From Meconema thalassinum (Eukaryota; Arthropoda; Insecta; Orthoptera; Tettigoniidae), in contig OX336389.2 of NCBI GenBank assembly GCA_946902985.2, positions 979,386,084 through 979,450,083 on the forward strand: 64,000 bases of DNA. The letters are read 5' to 3'. The notes beneath the pieces are model-generated. The model ran no database searches. It was not told the DNA's origin and saw only the letters and a program-made list of their open reading frames with translations. The translations under genes and the position numbers were made by a program. How positions within the stretch are numbered: position 1 is the first letter of the stretch; each line of letters begins with the position of its first letter. This document shows, piece after piece, positions 34,736 through 46,310 of the stretch.

Positions 34736-37641
34736 GGAGGAGCAGGTCCAGAGGTTGCCAGCCAACGGGAACAGAATGAGCTACTTCGGGATATTTGCTG
34801 CGGAGGTAAGACTCTAAGATTACTGCAGGTTAATTGTCAGAGTTTAGGAAATAAATTAATTGAATTTTGGAATCTTGTAGAGACGTATTCTCCGGACATT
34901 GGCATTGCTACTGAATCTTGGTTATATGAGGATATAAATAGTAGCGAAATAATTCAAGGGGCCTACGAAATGTACAGAAGGGATCGGGGGAAGCGAGGTG
35001 GTGGGCTATTTATTTGTGTGCGCAAAAATATAGCTAGTTTCTTAAAGTGGGCTGATACGGATCATGAAATGTTATGTGTACAAATTTCGGATAAAGGGAA
35101 TAAATTCCCTCTTCAGGTGATAGGGGCGTATAGAGCACCGAAAGATAACTTTTCGCTTCTCGACACACTGTATGATAAAACTTGTACGGGTAATGCTATG
35201 AAAAAGAGCATAATAATTGCCGGAGATTTAAACCTCCCCAAAGTAGACTGGTCTGGTGAGTCAACTAGCTGTGGTCAAGCTCAGAGTGCGGCAAACAAAT
35301 TCTTAAGGGATGGGGGATTTTCCCAAGTAGTTTATCTCGTAAGGCCTGTAGAGCTGTATATTAACTGTATGAAAGTACCAGGAATTAGTGACCATTCTGG
35401 GGTTGAATTAAATATTAGATACGGTGACATTACAAATTTAGACCCTGATGTAGCAAATAAGATCATATTCCAGTATCGCAGGGCGGATCAGGGCAAATTT
35501 CAGGGGTATTTGAATGAGCTATTTGTAGGAAGGGCATCGGAAGGAAATCACATTAATATCCTGTGGACTAAGTTTTTGAAAATTTTAAATAGCGCTGTTG
35601 ATAAATTTGTTCCATTTAAATTACTGAAACAAAACCCAGATCCTGAGTATTACACACGGGAAATCAGGAGTCTTAAACGGAAAATTAGGAAATTATACAA
35701 TAAAAGACATGATAGTGACAAGTATATGTTGAAATTTAAGTCCTTATCAAGAGATCTCGTCTTAAAAAAGAGGGCTGCTCATGACAATTATATGCAAGGT
35801 TTACTTGGTTCGGGAGGCGATGGGTGGAAAAAATTTACAGTTATGTTAGGAGAAGAAAGGGAAATTCAAATAATTTGTCGATGATAATGTCCGGTGACGG
35901 TAAATTAATTACTGAGAAGCAGGCCATTGCTAATGAATTAAATGTCTTTTATGGTAGTGTGTTCAATAAATCCAATAGCTGTGTGTTGGACCTTAACTGT
36001 GAATCAGGGGCTCCACTTCTCCAAATAAACCAGCCAGCAATTGTAAAGCTAATACAAAAATTACGTTACAATATATCGAAGGTTCCTGATAATATTGTTA
36101 GTGAAGTACTTAAACTAGGAGGTAGGGCCGTGGCACGATACTTAGATGTGATGTTTAATGTGTCCATAAACAATGCGCAAATCCCGGATGACTGGAAAAG
36201 AGCTACGGTAGTCCCAATATTTAAGGGAGGGAGCAGACTTGAATTGGGCAACTACAGGCCGGTTAGTCTTACGTCCATCGTTTGTAAACAGATGGAGCAT
36301 CTCATTTGCGACTACTTGAGGGAACAGTGGGAAACATTATCATGGTTTAATGATAGGCAACATGGATTTCGGAAAGGTTACTCATGCGAGAGTCAGATGC
36401 TATCACTTTTTCAAGATATTAGCGAATCGTTAGACGATGGAGTTTCAGTCGACGCCGTAGTTATAGATTTTGCGAAGGCATTTGATGTCGTGCAGCATGA
36501 CATACTACTCCATAAATTAGCTTCGACGAAGATTGATAGAAGAATAATTTTATGGATCCAAGAATTTTTGACGGGTCGTTCCCAGAAAGTGAAAGTTGAA
36601 GGCCGATTCTCGGATGAAATTACCGTAACGTTGGGTATCCCTCAGGGCAGCGTAATCGGAACTTTGTTATTTTTGGCGTTTATAAACGACTTACCAAATG
36701 GGATTCGCAGTGACTGTCGATTGTTTGCGGATGATTGTGTAATATATCGAAAGATACATGACTCACAAGACAATGCAGTACTTCAAGATGACCAGAACCT
36801 GGTCTATAAGTGGGCGATTGAAAATAAAATGAAAATAAACACAAGAAAATGTAGTCTAATAAAAATAGGGAAAGTGCGAAGGCAAGATTTTCAATATAAC
36901 ATTGGCTCGGAAATTCTTGTAGAAGAAGTTTCTTGCAAATATTTGGGCGTTCACGTAAGAAATGATATGAAATGGAGTAGTCATATAGGATGTGTAGTTT
37001 CTAAAGCTTACAAATCCCTGCACTTTGTAATGAGGGTATTAAAAGGAAGTAGTACCTCTGCTAAAGAATTAGGATATTTGTCACTTGTAAGACCTATTCT
37101 GGAATACGCCTCGGCGGTTTGGGATCCATATCAAGTAGGGCTCATCAATGAGTTGGAAATGGTACAAAGAAAGGCCGCTAGATTTGTGCTCAGTGACTTT
37201 AATCCCAGGAGCAGTGTGAGCCGTATGTTAAAGAAACTTGGGTGGGAATCACGTGAGGCTAGGAGAATGAAATCTAGACTCTGCGCTATGTACAACACTT
37301 ATACAAATCAACCAGCATGGGGTGAGCTTAGCAAACGCATGGAAAAGCCTACTTACATGGGTAGGAGCGATCACCCTTTCAAAGTTAAGGGCCGCCCAGA
37401 GCGAACAAATTATGGTAAATATTCTTTCGTAAACCGTGCCATTGATAATTGGAACTCTCCACCTGCCGCAGTCTTAGAGCCTTTTCCCAAACATATAGGT
37501 GTGTTTAAGGAAAGACTGACTATTTGTGTAAATACTCCAGTTTAATTGTTAGTGAATTGTTATGTACAATTATTTATTTGTTATGTATATCTAATTCGCC
37601 ACCGGGGGACACACCCCCAATTGCAAATAAACGAATGAATG
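34217..37641 (+). mobile_element. CR1-like LINE inserted in the B 5' LTR
   Basis: The 3' LTR of element B shows the uninterrupted site (aatacatgttctttacgg near 48380). In the 5' LTR the sequence after aatacatg is a 3.4-kb LINE ending ttgcaaataaacgaatgaatg; the terminal (GAAT)n-type tail is common in CR1/L2 elements. At most a 3-bp atg is duplicated. It encodes an esterase-type ORF1 lacking its N-terminus and an endonuclease-RT ORF2, so it is 5'-truncated. Confidence 0.9.
34736..37545 (+). pseudogene. CR1-type ORF2: APE endonuclease and reverse transcriptase, one frameshift
   Basis: The frame opens immediately after the ORF1 stop, in the same phase, and its first Met is only at 34970. Endonuclease motifs run in order: LLQVNCQSLGNK, ATESWLYED, GGGLFICV, GAYRAP, AGDLNLPKVDW and PGISDHSGVEL. 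An indel in the A6 run at 35828-35833 shifts the frame inside WKK-FYSYVRRR, and RT then continues open to 37545: TVVPIFKGGSRLELGNYRP, HGFRKGYSCESQ, IDFAKAFDVVQHDILL, GIPQGSVIGTLLF and the catalytic RLFADDCVIY (36718-36750), then the CR1-type C-terminus with LVRPILEYASAVWDP. Apart from the frameshift the protein looks functional, which suggests a fairly recent insertion. Confidence 0.86.
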
Positions 37642-39197
37642 TTCATTACGGTAAAAAATGATTATTGTAAAGGGAGGGAGAGTAATATATTTTGAGATGT
37701 AGATCAAACGTTGATTTTGAATTTATTTAGTTCTTTGAAGGCAACTTGGCTAATTAATGTATGAGCGCCATGTAGCGCATTGAAGTAATTTACCACGCTA
37801 GGAATGCGTTGAAATGCTCGGTAAAAGTAATTATGAGGGACAGTTAGTCGTGGGGAATGAACTAGTATAAGCCCTCAAAGTTGTGATAATGATTACGAGG
37901 CATTGTGTGTTGTATGTTAAAGGGGTGCTATTTATGTTGTATTATGAGCACTGGTAAAAGGCGAGGCCTGCCCTAAGTCGCTAATGTTATAAGTCCTCCA
38001 AATTGGGATACTGCTCCCGAGGCATTTGAAAGGATCGAACTCAGAGTCGTCCGTGTTGAAGCCCCTTAATATTGGTTGTATTATGGAATTTTCTTACCCG
38101 CTAATGAGGACACTTCATAATTATTATATACCGAAGCTAAGAGAATAGGTCTGTTGAACCTAAATATGTTGTTTTATGATTTTGTATTAGAAGCCTTGTC
38201 ATTCAGAGAATTGCATTTGAAACAGCTGTGTGGAAAGCTGATGTGGCCAGTCCCTTGTGAAAGCGAGACTGTGAGCTCTCTTCTCTCCCTGCAATAAATC
38301 ACCCAAGTAGTTAAGATTAGACCTTTACCCTCTGGTAGTGCGGTAGGTTAGGACGGACTGTCTGAGTCATAATATACACAGAAGTGTTTAAAGATTGTTT
38401 GAACGACCCGGTCTTTGAACCGAGCTCCCTTTATATAAATTATTATCGCTTGCAGAGTTCAGATCGTTGCTTTCTTATAATATAATGGTCTTTGAAGACA
38501 AAATGATAAATCCCTAACTTTATTGTTCAATGATTCAGTGATTCACGAGTTCTATTGAAGACATTAGATTCCGGGAGTAATCTTAAGTTTGACTAGTTCA
38601 GTAGTCTTCTATAGCTCGGGAGTACGCAAGTTTTTCCCAATCACGGTAGTGAGTTGTTAGCTTGAGAGAGAGAGGGGTGGTAACATATGAGCATTGTGAA
38701 AGCCCAAAATTAATTGACAATTAGCCATACTTTGATCATTATGATTAAAAAGATATACTCAAGTAAATAGTAATTGATGTGTATTAAATTGATAACACAG
38801 TGTATGTAAACCTTACCGAGCCATTTGGAGCTCGGTATTTTAAAGAATTTGAATTGACACCATATGGAAGTGAAACTTAGTGGAAGTTTTGTTGGTTTTT
38901 GGAGAACCAGTCAGTATGATTTTATAATTGTTTAATATGAATTCCTTGTTCAACTTTGGACAAGTGTGAAGTGGAGTGTCAGTATTTTTATTTGTTTAAA
39001 TTTTGTAGTGCCATATTTTGAATAATTAAATGTTTTAATAGTAGGAGTTGATTTTTGTTTATTTTTGGAAGTGTATCCTCTGCTTAATCCAAAGTGTGTA
39101 AGTCACAGAGTGGGAGAACAAACCATGAACCCCGATACTCCCGATTGAGCATTGCTGGCAAACTGTGATTTGCATATTTCATTGTTGAATGGGCACA

Positions 39198-39670
39198 TGG
39201 GGGCATAGAAATAATGTGCTTGGATTAATGCTTTTAGGAACACTTAAGACGGTCATATCACATAAAGGTAAAATAGTGATAGAATTAGCTACAAAATATA
39301 AAATTAACTGACCGCATTGGGACCCTGGAAACTCACACCGAGCTGCCCTTAATAAATATCACCCCCTAAAAACACAATCATGGCACCTAGTACGTAGGGA
39401 TGAGTTTTCCTAGGGAAAACTCGAGTTTTCTTGAAGAATCAAAAATTTTCATTTTGTTGAAAAATATGGTTTTTCAAAATTTTTGAATTTTTAAATCACT
39501 TCCATAAAGTTGTTGATATTAGAATGAGTATACCAGACGGGTACGTTTTTGTAAACACCCGTACTGAGGTTGAATTTTGGAAATTGGGACACAAGAGTTC
39601 AGGATACCATCTCTCATGCATGAACCGACGATGGGACGGAGTAGCCCACTGTATTCTCTAAGATAGTAAG
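39198..39670 (+). other. Element B 5' untranslated leader
   Basis: About 470 bases between the LTR end and the first gag ATG. The sequence next to the LTR (tgggggcatagaaataatgt) does not match the tRNA-Lys-type primer site of elements C and D, so the primer of B was not identified. Nothing else is recognised. Confidence 0.5.
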
Positions 39671-42498
39671 ATGTCCTTGAGTGAGGAAATGCAGAGGCTC
39701 TTGGAGGCCATGAAGGCAGATAGTAAAGATAGATTCGAAACTATAGACAATAAATTGGACCTCCAACAGAATGAAACCAAACCATAGAATCCATAAATCA
39801 TAATTTAAAATCTCTTAAAACTGAGTGTTAAGATGGAGGAGACATTAGAATCTATCAAAACCGACAGTATAAACAAGAATAAGGTACTGAAGGATGAGAT
39901 AGGTACTATAAAGTCAGAGAATTCGGATAATTTTGCAGCACAATCCAAGGGGTTGGAAGATAAATTAGGAAGGATGGAAGATAAATTTGAAAATAAATTA
40001 TCTTCATGTCAGGAGAAAATGATAGCTGAAAATTCTCTAAAAAGTCAAGCCATGGAAACCGAATTAAAGGCCATGGAGACTAAAATGCAAAGTAATATAA
40101 ATAAGAAAATAGAAGAGACAATGAATACCAAATTTCAAGGTTTTGACACGGGTTTTGGGATTAGGTTAAATAAGTTCAAAGGGGAAATCACAAGTAAAAT
40201 TAAAGAGGAAAACGGGGCACTTCAGGAAGGATTGCAAGCCCAAATAAATACCTTGAAGGAAAGTACTGTAACATCCCAAACTGAATGTCGAGAAAATTTT
40301 GAAAATTTAAAGAATAAATTTGGTTCTATGGAAAATCAATTAAGCAAAATGGAAAAAACTTGTAAAGAGAATGTAGACGCGTGTAAAGAGGAACTTGTAG
40401 CCCGGATCCAAGGGATGCAAAAAGAGTTAAAAAATCAGATAAAATCTAACATGAATCTTTGTCAAACATCCCGGGTTGAGATAAAAGGTAGTCTCAATAA
40501 GCTAGGAAAAAGATTCTAAGGGTTCGAGGAAAAAGTAGGAAAACTTGAGGAAAAAGTCGAGGGAGTTCAGGCCGAAGTAAATGAGATGAAAAGTCAAAAT
40601 CAAGCTGATGCGAACAGCATGAAAGATCGATTTGATCATTTTACCGGGCAGGTAGATGAGAACTGGAAGGTGCACGAGGAAGGAATAAATACGAGATTAA
40701 GTACATACGAAAAGAATCTCCGGGGAGAAAGAAGACATCGAGATGAAGAACATAAGGAGAATACTCAGAAGATAGACGAAATAAGTAAGGGTATCAATGG
40801 GGTTCAGGAAACCATAAAAACATTAAAGGGACAAGTAGGAAAAAACAATACTGAAGTAAACCAGGTCAAAGACGACTTAACGGTATTGTATAAAAATCAA
40901 GGGAAAACTGAGGAAAAGCTTGAGGGAATGAAGGAAGAGATTGTCAAGGGACGAAAAGAAATGGAGAAAAAGATAAATGAGATACGAGAAGACTTAGATA
41001 CCAAAGGTGACGTCAAGCCAGAAATCATAGAAAAACAGGTCATGATCATCAAGAAGGAGGTAGAAGAACAATTGGCTGAAATAAGGGATAGTTTCAGGGA
41101 AGAGAAATTCCAAATCAAACAAGAAGTTGAAAGCAGTAAGAAGAAACAGGAAAGATTTCAGAATGAATTTGGCTCAAGGTTGGAAAGGACTGAACATAAG
41201 AACAGTCAAATGAAGGTTCAGCTCATGTCTCAAAAAGAGAGTGCCAGAAGAGAAAGAAAATTAGAATTTGAATGTCAGGATGAATTTCAGAAGACAGGAT
41301 GGGTAGATCCCCATGAACGAGACACTAATCAAGATAGGGACTTAGGAGGGGAGAGCCCTTATAAGAACCCAGGATATCCGATGGCAATGTCAATCCCTTA
41401 TATGAACCAAACAAATGGACAAATAATTAACATTATCAAGTCAAATGAGGACAGACCGGTGAAGTTTACGGGTAATAATATGTCAATTACTCCTAAATAC
41501 TGGTTGAAGGAGGTAGCTGAATACTTGAATGAAATGAAAGTTACTCAGGATCGGAGACTGAGAGCAATTGAGAAGCTGTTGGCAGGTGATTGTCTCACCT
41601 GGTTCAGGAGTTTCAGATCTACATTTAACACGGTGGAAGGTTTTAGAGAAGCTTTTCTGAAACGATATTGGGCAGCAGATGTACAAGAAAATCTGAGGCT
41701 AGATCTGTACTCTAGGAAATATAGTACGAATGCCCCCACTGAATACTCAGAATTTTTCACCGCTCAGCTGTGTAAATTCCGTGAACTTGATATTGCCCCA
41801 GCTGAAAACGACCTGTTTGCTGCCATTGCAAGACAACTTCCATATGAGATACAACGGTTGCTAATCTCATCCAAAGCCAGAAGTACTGTGGAAGTGGAGA
41901 GCGTATTACATCAGCTGGACATGACGACTTCACACATTACTCCCAGGCATCAAAGACATACTGAACAAGTACACATGGCCAGTAGTAAGGAGGATAGAGA
42001 GAAACCATCGACAAGAAATCAGTCAACTAGTACAAATACTCAAGGACTGGGTCGAGAATATGGACATCAAGAGCCTAGGGGAATACAGCCATACTATAGA
42101 GAGGATATCGAGGAAGAAATCCCAGAAATACGGGTTATAGGCAACATGAAAACTGACCGTATAATAATAATCAAAGGCAGGACAACAGAAAGAGATGGGA
42201 AAATTATCCCAGAAGGAATGTGAGGCCTGAGGATAGAAACGATGAATATCGGGCTGAAATTGAAGAAAGGTATCAGGAAAGTCTTCGTTATATGAATGAA
42301 CGAACAGACAAACCTGAGACGCGAAGAGTCCGTTGGGGTGAGGCAATGAAGAACCGAAAATCACCCGATCGACTGGAAGGAGTTCAAAGCTTGGAGTTAC
42401 AAGCTCAGTTGAAGAGTGAGGGGAAAGGAAGCCCTCAAGATAAAAAAAACTCCAAATTTAAATCATCGAAAGTGGAAACATACCAGGAGCTGGGATGA
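39671..42498 (+). pseudogene. Element B gag: long coiled coil plus capsid-like domain
   Basis: The ATG at 39671 (MSLSEEMQRLLEAMKADS) runs into a stop at 39785. The main frame is open from 39833, with one TAA (40517-40519), to 42223. About 500 residues are charged heptads rich in Glu, Lys and Asn (KLEEKVEG, QVGKNNTEVNQVKDDL), predicting a long coiled coil. From about 41440 the capsid-like part reads FTGNNMSITPKYWLKEVAEY, then CLTWFRSFRSTF and YSRKYSTNAP, as in insect Gypsy Gags. From about 42130 the basic nucleocapsid-like tail is only readable in another frame (RKRWENYPRR to about 42498). There is no CCHC knuckle. Confidence 0.85.
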
Positions 42499-45400
42499 GG
42501 TTGATATTATAAATTGGATAGCGAGACCAGATGAGCTAATTAAAGAGGACATGGAAGGAATCCCACATATTAGAAGAGAATTACCTATCATCATGTTAAG
42601 GATAGAAGGATTACTGGTCAGAGCATTAATAGATACTGGATCAACTATAAGTTTGATAACGCAAAGCCTCATAAATGAATTAGAAACAAGAGGTCGTGTA
42701 TTACAAATTCCCACATCAAGCGTGAAGATTAAGGGAATTATTCCTGAAAAATCTTTGATATGCAAATTTCAGGTATACATTGACTTGATCATGGGTAACA
42801 CTGAAATTTCACAATGCTTTTTGCTGGTAAATCAATTACCCTACAATATTATATTGGGTATTGATTTTATCCGTGAGAGCAAGGTCATAATAGACCTAGC
42901 GCAAAATTGCATTAGGATTCAAAGAGAGGATGTGGATGAACAAAACATTATTTCACATGAACAGGATGCAAAAATAGAAGAACAGGTATGGCATGTGGAA
43001 GAAATGACCGAGGAAGGTTGTAGGGACATAGAGAAGGTATTTGAAGTCCTAAACATAGAACTTGAAGATAGTATGGAAACCGAGTTCGAGACCAACCTGT
43101 CAGGAAAAATAGAGGAAGCCAAAGTTATCCTCGAAAATAAGGAAAAATTAAGGAATTGCTGTTACATTACAGAGACGTATTTGATTCCAAGCCAGGAAAG
43201 ATCAACAATTTTAAATACGCATTTCAAGTAAATGATTGGGCACCGTTTAGACAAAAACCATACCCGGTTGCAGAAAAGCATTACACACACACAAAGAAAA
43301 CACTGCAGGAGATGAGTGATGCAGGTGTAATAGAAAAGATGGCGACACCATATGTTAGTCCATTAGTAATTGTGAGTAAACCGGATGGCTCAGTAAGGGT
43401 GTGTTTAGATGCCAGGAATTTGAATGCTAAGATTATACCAGAAAATGATTCGGCACCACCTATAAAAGAAATACTGAGGAAATTTAAAGGCATGAAGATT
43501 TTCACAAATATTGACATGGCTTCTTCATATCCTCATCTCGAACTTGAAGAGAAAACCAGTCTTTTAACTGGATTTCAGTTCGATCAACAAACGTATTGCT
43601 TCAAGAGATGTCCATTTGGCTTGAAGACAGCGGGATCCGCACTAATAAGAGCACTTGATCGCAACCTGTCAGAAGAAGTAAAGGATTGCACTATCCGTTA
43701 TGTGGATGACATATTGCTTACCTCGGAAAACATAGAGGAACACTTGAAAAATTTAAAGAAATTATTGGAAGATTTGAGAAGGACTAACTTCAAGATTAAC
43801 TTGAAGAAATCGAACTTTTGTCAAAGGCAAGTTACGTTTTTGGGGCATGTGATTGACAAGGATGGTGTCAAACCAAATCCATGGAAATTAGAATCGATAA
43901 GAAATGTTCACAGGCCTTAGAAAGAGAAAAACGTTCGCCAGTTTTTGGGATTGATTGGATTTTTCTCAGGACATTGTCCATCATACACCAAAACTGTTGC
44001 ACCACTACAGGACCTTCTGAAGAAGGGTGGCAAGTGGAAATGGACGGAGGAAACGGAGAAAGCGTTTATAGAGGCCAAGGAGATGCTCTTAAATTATGTG
44101 AAGCTAGGATATCCTGATTTTAATCAGAGATTTATAATACAGACGGATGCATTCCAGATTGGAATAGGGGCAATGCTGTATCAGGAAGACCCGGAAAACC
44201 CTGAGAAGAAAAATTATCTAGCTTTCATGAGTCGAAGACTGAAACCACACGAGAAAAAATATACAATCAGCGAGATCGAGCTGTTAGCGATATTGCATGC
44301 GTTGCAATATTGGCGAAAGATTGTATATGGAGTTCCAGTCATTTTAAGAACTGATCATAAAGCCTTAACCTTTTTGATGAAGACGGATTTATCCAGTCAA
44401 AGGTTGATGCGTTGGGCTTTATATATACAACAGTTCGATGTAAACATAGAGTATTGCCCAGGGAAAGAAAATGTAGTTCCAGATTATTTAAGTAGACAGC
44501 CAGAGTCCACAGAAGAGGAAGTAATGGCTATTGATTTAGAAGACAGAGATCAGCGTACTTTGGATGAATTAAGAAGCATTGGTCAACGACAACGTGAAGA
44601 TCCGAGGATGAACATGCTCATATCTTTTTTAGAAGGAAGTTTGATAAGGGGAACACCTGCGTATACTGAAGCTAATAGGATAGCTCAAAATTATACTTTC
44701 TTTAATGGATTATTATACAAGTTTGCGGACTCTGACCATACTCGATTGAGGATCGTTATACCTGCTATTTTGCAGAGGAAAAAGGTATGGTAGGCCCATA
44801 GATCGTTTGGACACATGGGAGTCGACAAAACAGTCTCGATGCTGAAAGAAGCATTTGTATGGCCGAGACTGAGAGAAACTGTAAGGGATACGCTAAAGAC
44901 ATGTGACATATGTCAAAGGATTAAGCCAAATGCGTTTTTGATGAGACAAAAGCCAATACCACTGTTGCCCGAGAGACCAGGTCAAATTATTTCTATTGAC
45001 AACTTCGGACCTTTGCCAAAGGCCAGGAGGGGAAACAGACATATAATGGTGGCTATGGATGTCTTACAAAAATGGTTGTTCTTGCTCCCATACAGAAGAC
45101 TAGTACAAAACAGGTTTTAAAACGACTCAAAAAAAAGTGATACATATTCTGGGTAAACCAGAGAATTTGTTATCGGATCACGGTAATTGTTTTACAAGTG
45201 TAGAATTTAGACAGGAATTAGAGAGACTTGGAATACGTCAGATCCTGTCCAGCATTCGCCATCCTGAGGCAAATCATGTAGAAAGAGTTATGAGGGAAAC
45301 GGCCAAGTATTGTAGGATATACTGTGCCGAGTAAAATTGGAAATGGATAGACATCCTCGACATCATCGAATTTTGTATAAATAATACGATCCACGAATCT

Positions 45401-45736
45401 ACGGGAGAGATACCAATAACATTACATCGGAATGAGCAACCAGAGAGACCTTGGAGTCTGGTCATTCCTAGGCCAACAGACGCTCAGACTGGAAGAGATG
45501 TTCGAATTAGGAGAGCCTATGAGCATCTAAAAGCTCAAGCCGATAGAAGACAAAGGAGAAACAGGCACAAGAGGTATCATCGACCACTACTAGCAGGAGA
45601 AATGGTGTTAGTGAAAAGACCGGCCATTTCGGATCCAGGGAACCGCGTGTACAAGAAATTCCAGAAAATGTACCACGGCCCGTATCGAATAATAAGGGAT
45701 TAAAGAAATAATGCCTATAGAATTCGGCACTGTGAA
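42416..45736 (+). pseudogene. Element B pol: protease, RT, RNase H, integrase (broken)
   Basis: Protease: ALIDTGSTISLI (DTGS 42632-42643) and NIILGIDFI. A frameshift near 43160 leads into RT (43156-43920) with RVCLDARNLNAKI, IFTNIDMASSYPHLEL and YVDD (43699-43710). A TAG at 43918 and a frame change precede RNase H (43945-44793) with IIQTDAFQIGIGAML, SEIELLAI and RTDHKALTFL. A TAG at 44791 follows. Integrase (44794-45700) has HRSFGHMGVDK/CDICQR, IDNFGP, LSDHGNCFTS and NHVERV, with a frameshift near 45118, a TAA at about 45334 and another stop near 45701. The last Asp-Glu spacing is 34 residues, as in elements C and D. The module order is that of Ty3/Gypsy. Confidence 0.9.
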
Positions 45737-46069
45737 ATGAATCACGAAGTGACTATGAATTCAGCTAACCTGAAAGTGTATTACCCTCCCGAAGACTTCG
45801 ATGAAGCAAATGAACAAGCCCTGGTTATGGAACAAATTAGAAATGATAAATATACTTTTGATACAAATAGGAGTGAGTTAGAACGAGAAAATAGAGGTCA
45901 ACCATTCAATTGTGAATGTGAACTAGAGCAAATGTATTTGGAGCTAAGAGAGATAATTGATTTAATTGAAGAAGAAACTTTCAATTTAAGGAGAGAAAAT
46001 GAGGAAAGAAAGAAACGGGTAGGGATAGACCACACCCGTAACGAAGGATTAAGATCTGTAGACTTTTAG
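45737..46069 (+). pseudogene. Element B pol C-terminal tail
   Basis: An open 110-codon frame that continues pol after the last stop. It starts in the chromodomain-free end motif NHEVTMNSANLKVYYPPED, equivalent to NSANLKIYKP in D and NAANLKKYHS at the end of C. The following ~85 residues are acidic and heptad-like (ELEQMYLELREIIDLIEEE) and have no counterpart in C, which stops at the motif. Function unknown; it is not env. Confidence 0.6.
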
Positions 46070-46296
46070 TCCAGAAAAATCACAAAGGAAGAACGGGTAG
46101 GGACAGAGCGTGCTCAACCTACACCATTACCGGATATGACTTTAAAATGGGAAAACCCAAATCATCGTGGGATTCTATGAGAAAATAAAATAAAGGTACT
46201 GCGGGATGTTATGATGGCTTCGACACTGAAAGAATAAGAATGTCTAGGAAAAACACATAAATAAATATCCTCAAAATTTCGAAAATATATTTATCT

Positions 46297-46310
46297 AAGG
46301 AGGGGAGATT
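46297..46310 (+). other. Element B polypurine tract
   Basis: AAGGAGGGGAGATT lies directly before the TGAACCC start of the 3' LTR, the expected position of the plus-strand primer. Confidence 0.85.

Larger units (their letters stand above)
32140..39197 (+). repeat. Element B 5' LTR, split by a LINE
   Basis: Matches 46311-49941 with about 2% differences by eye. Its first base is G where the 3' LTR has T (TGAACCC). Removing the LINE at 34217-37641 leaves 3633 bp, against 3631 bp for the 3' LTR. It ends GGGCACA. Two hairpin-type boxes lie at 37867-37903 and 37988-38024. I find no convincing TATA box or coding frame outside the LINE. Confidence 0.92.
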
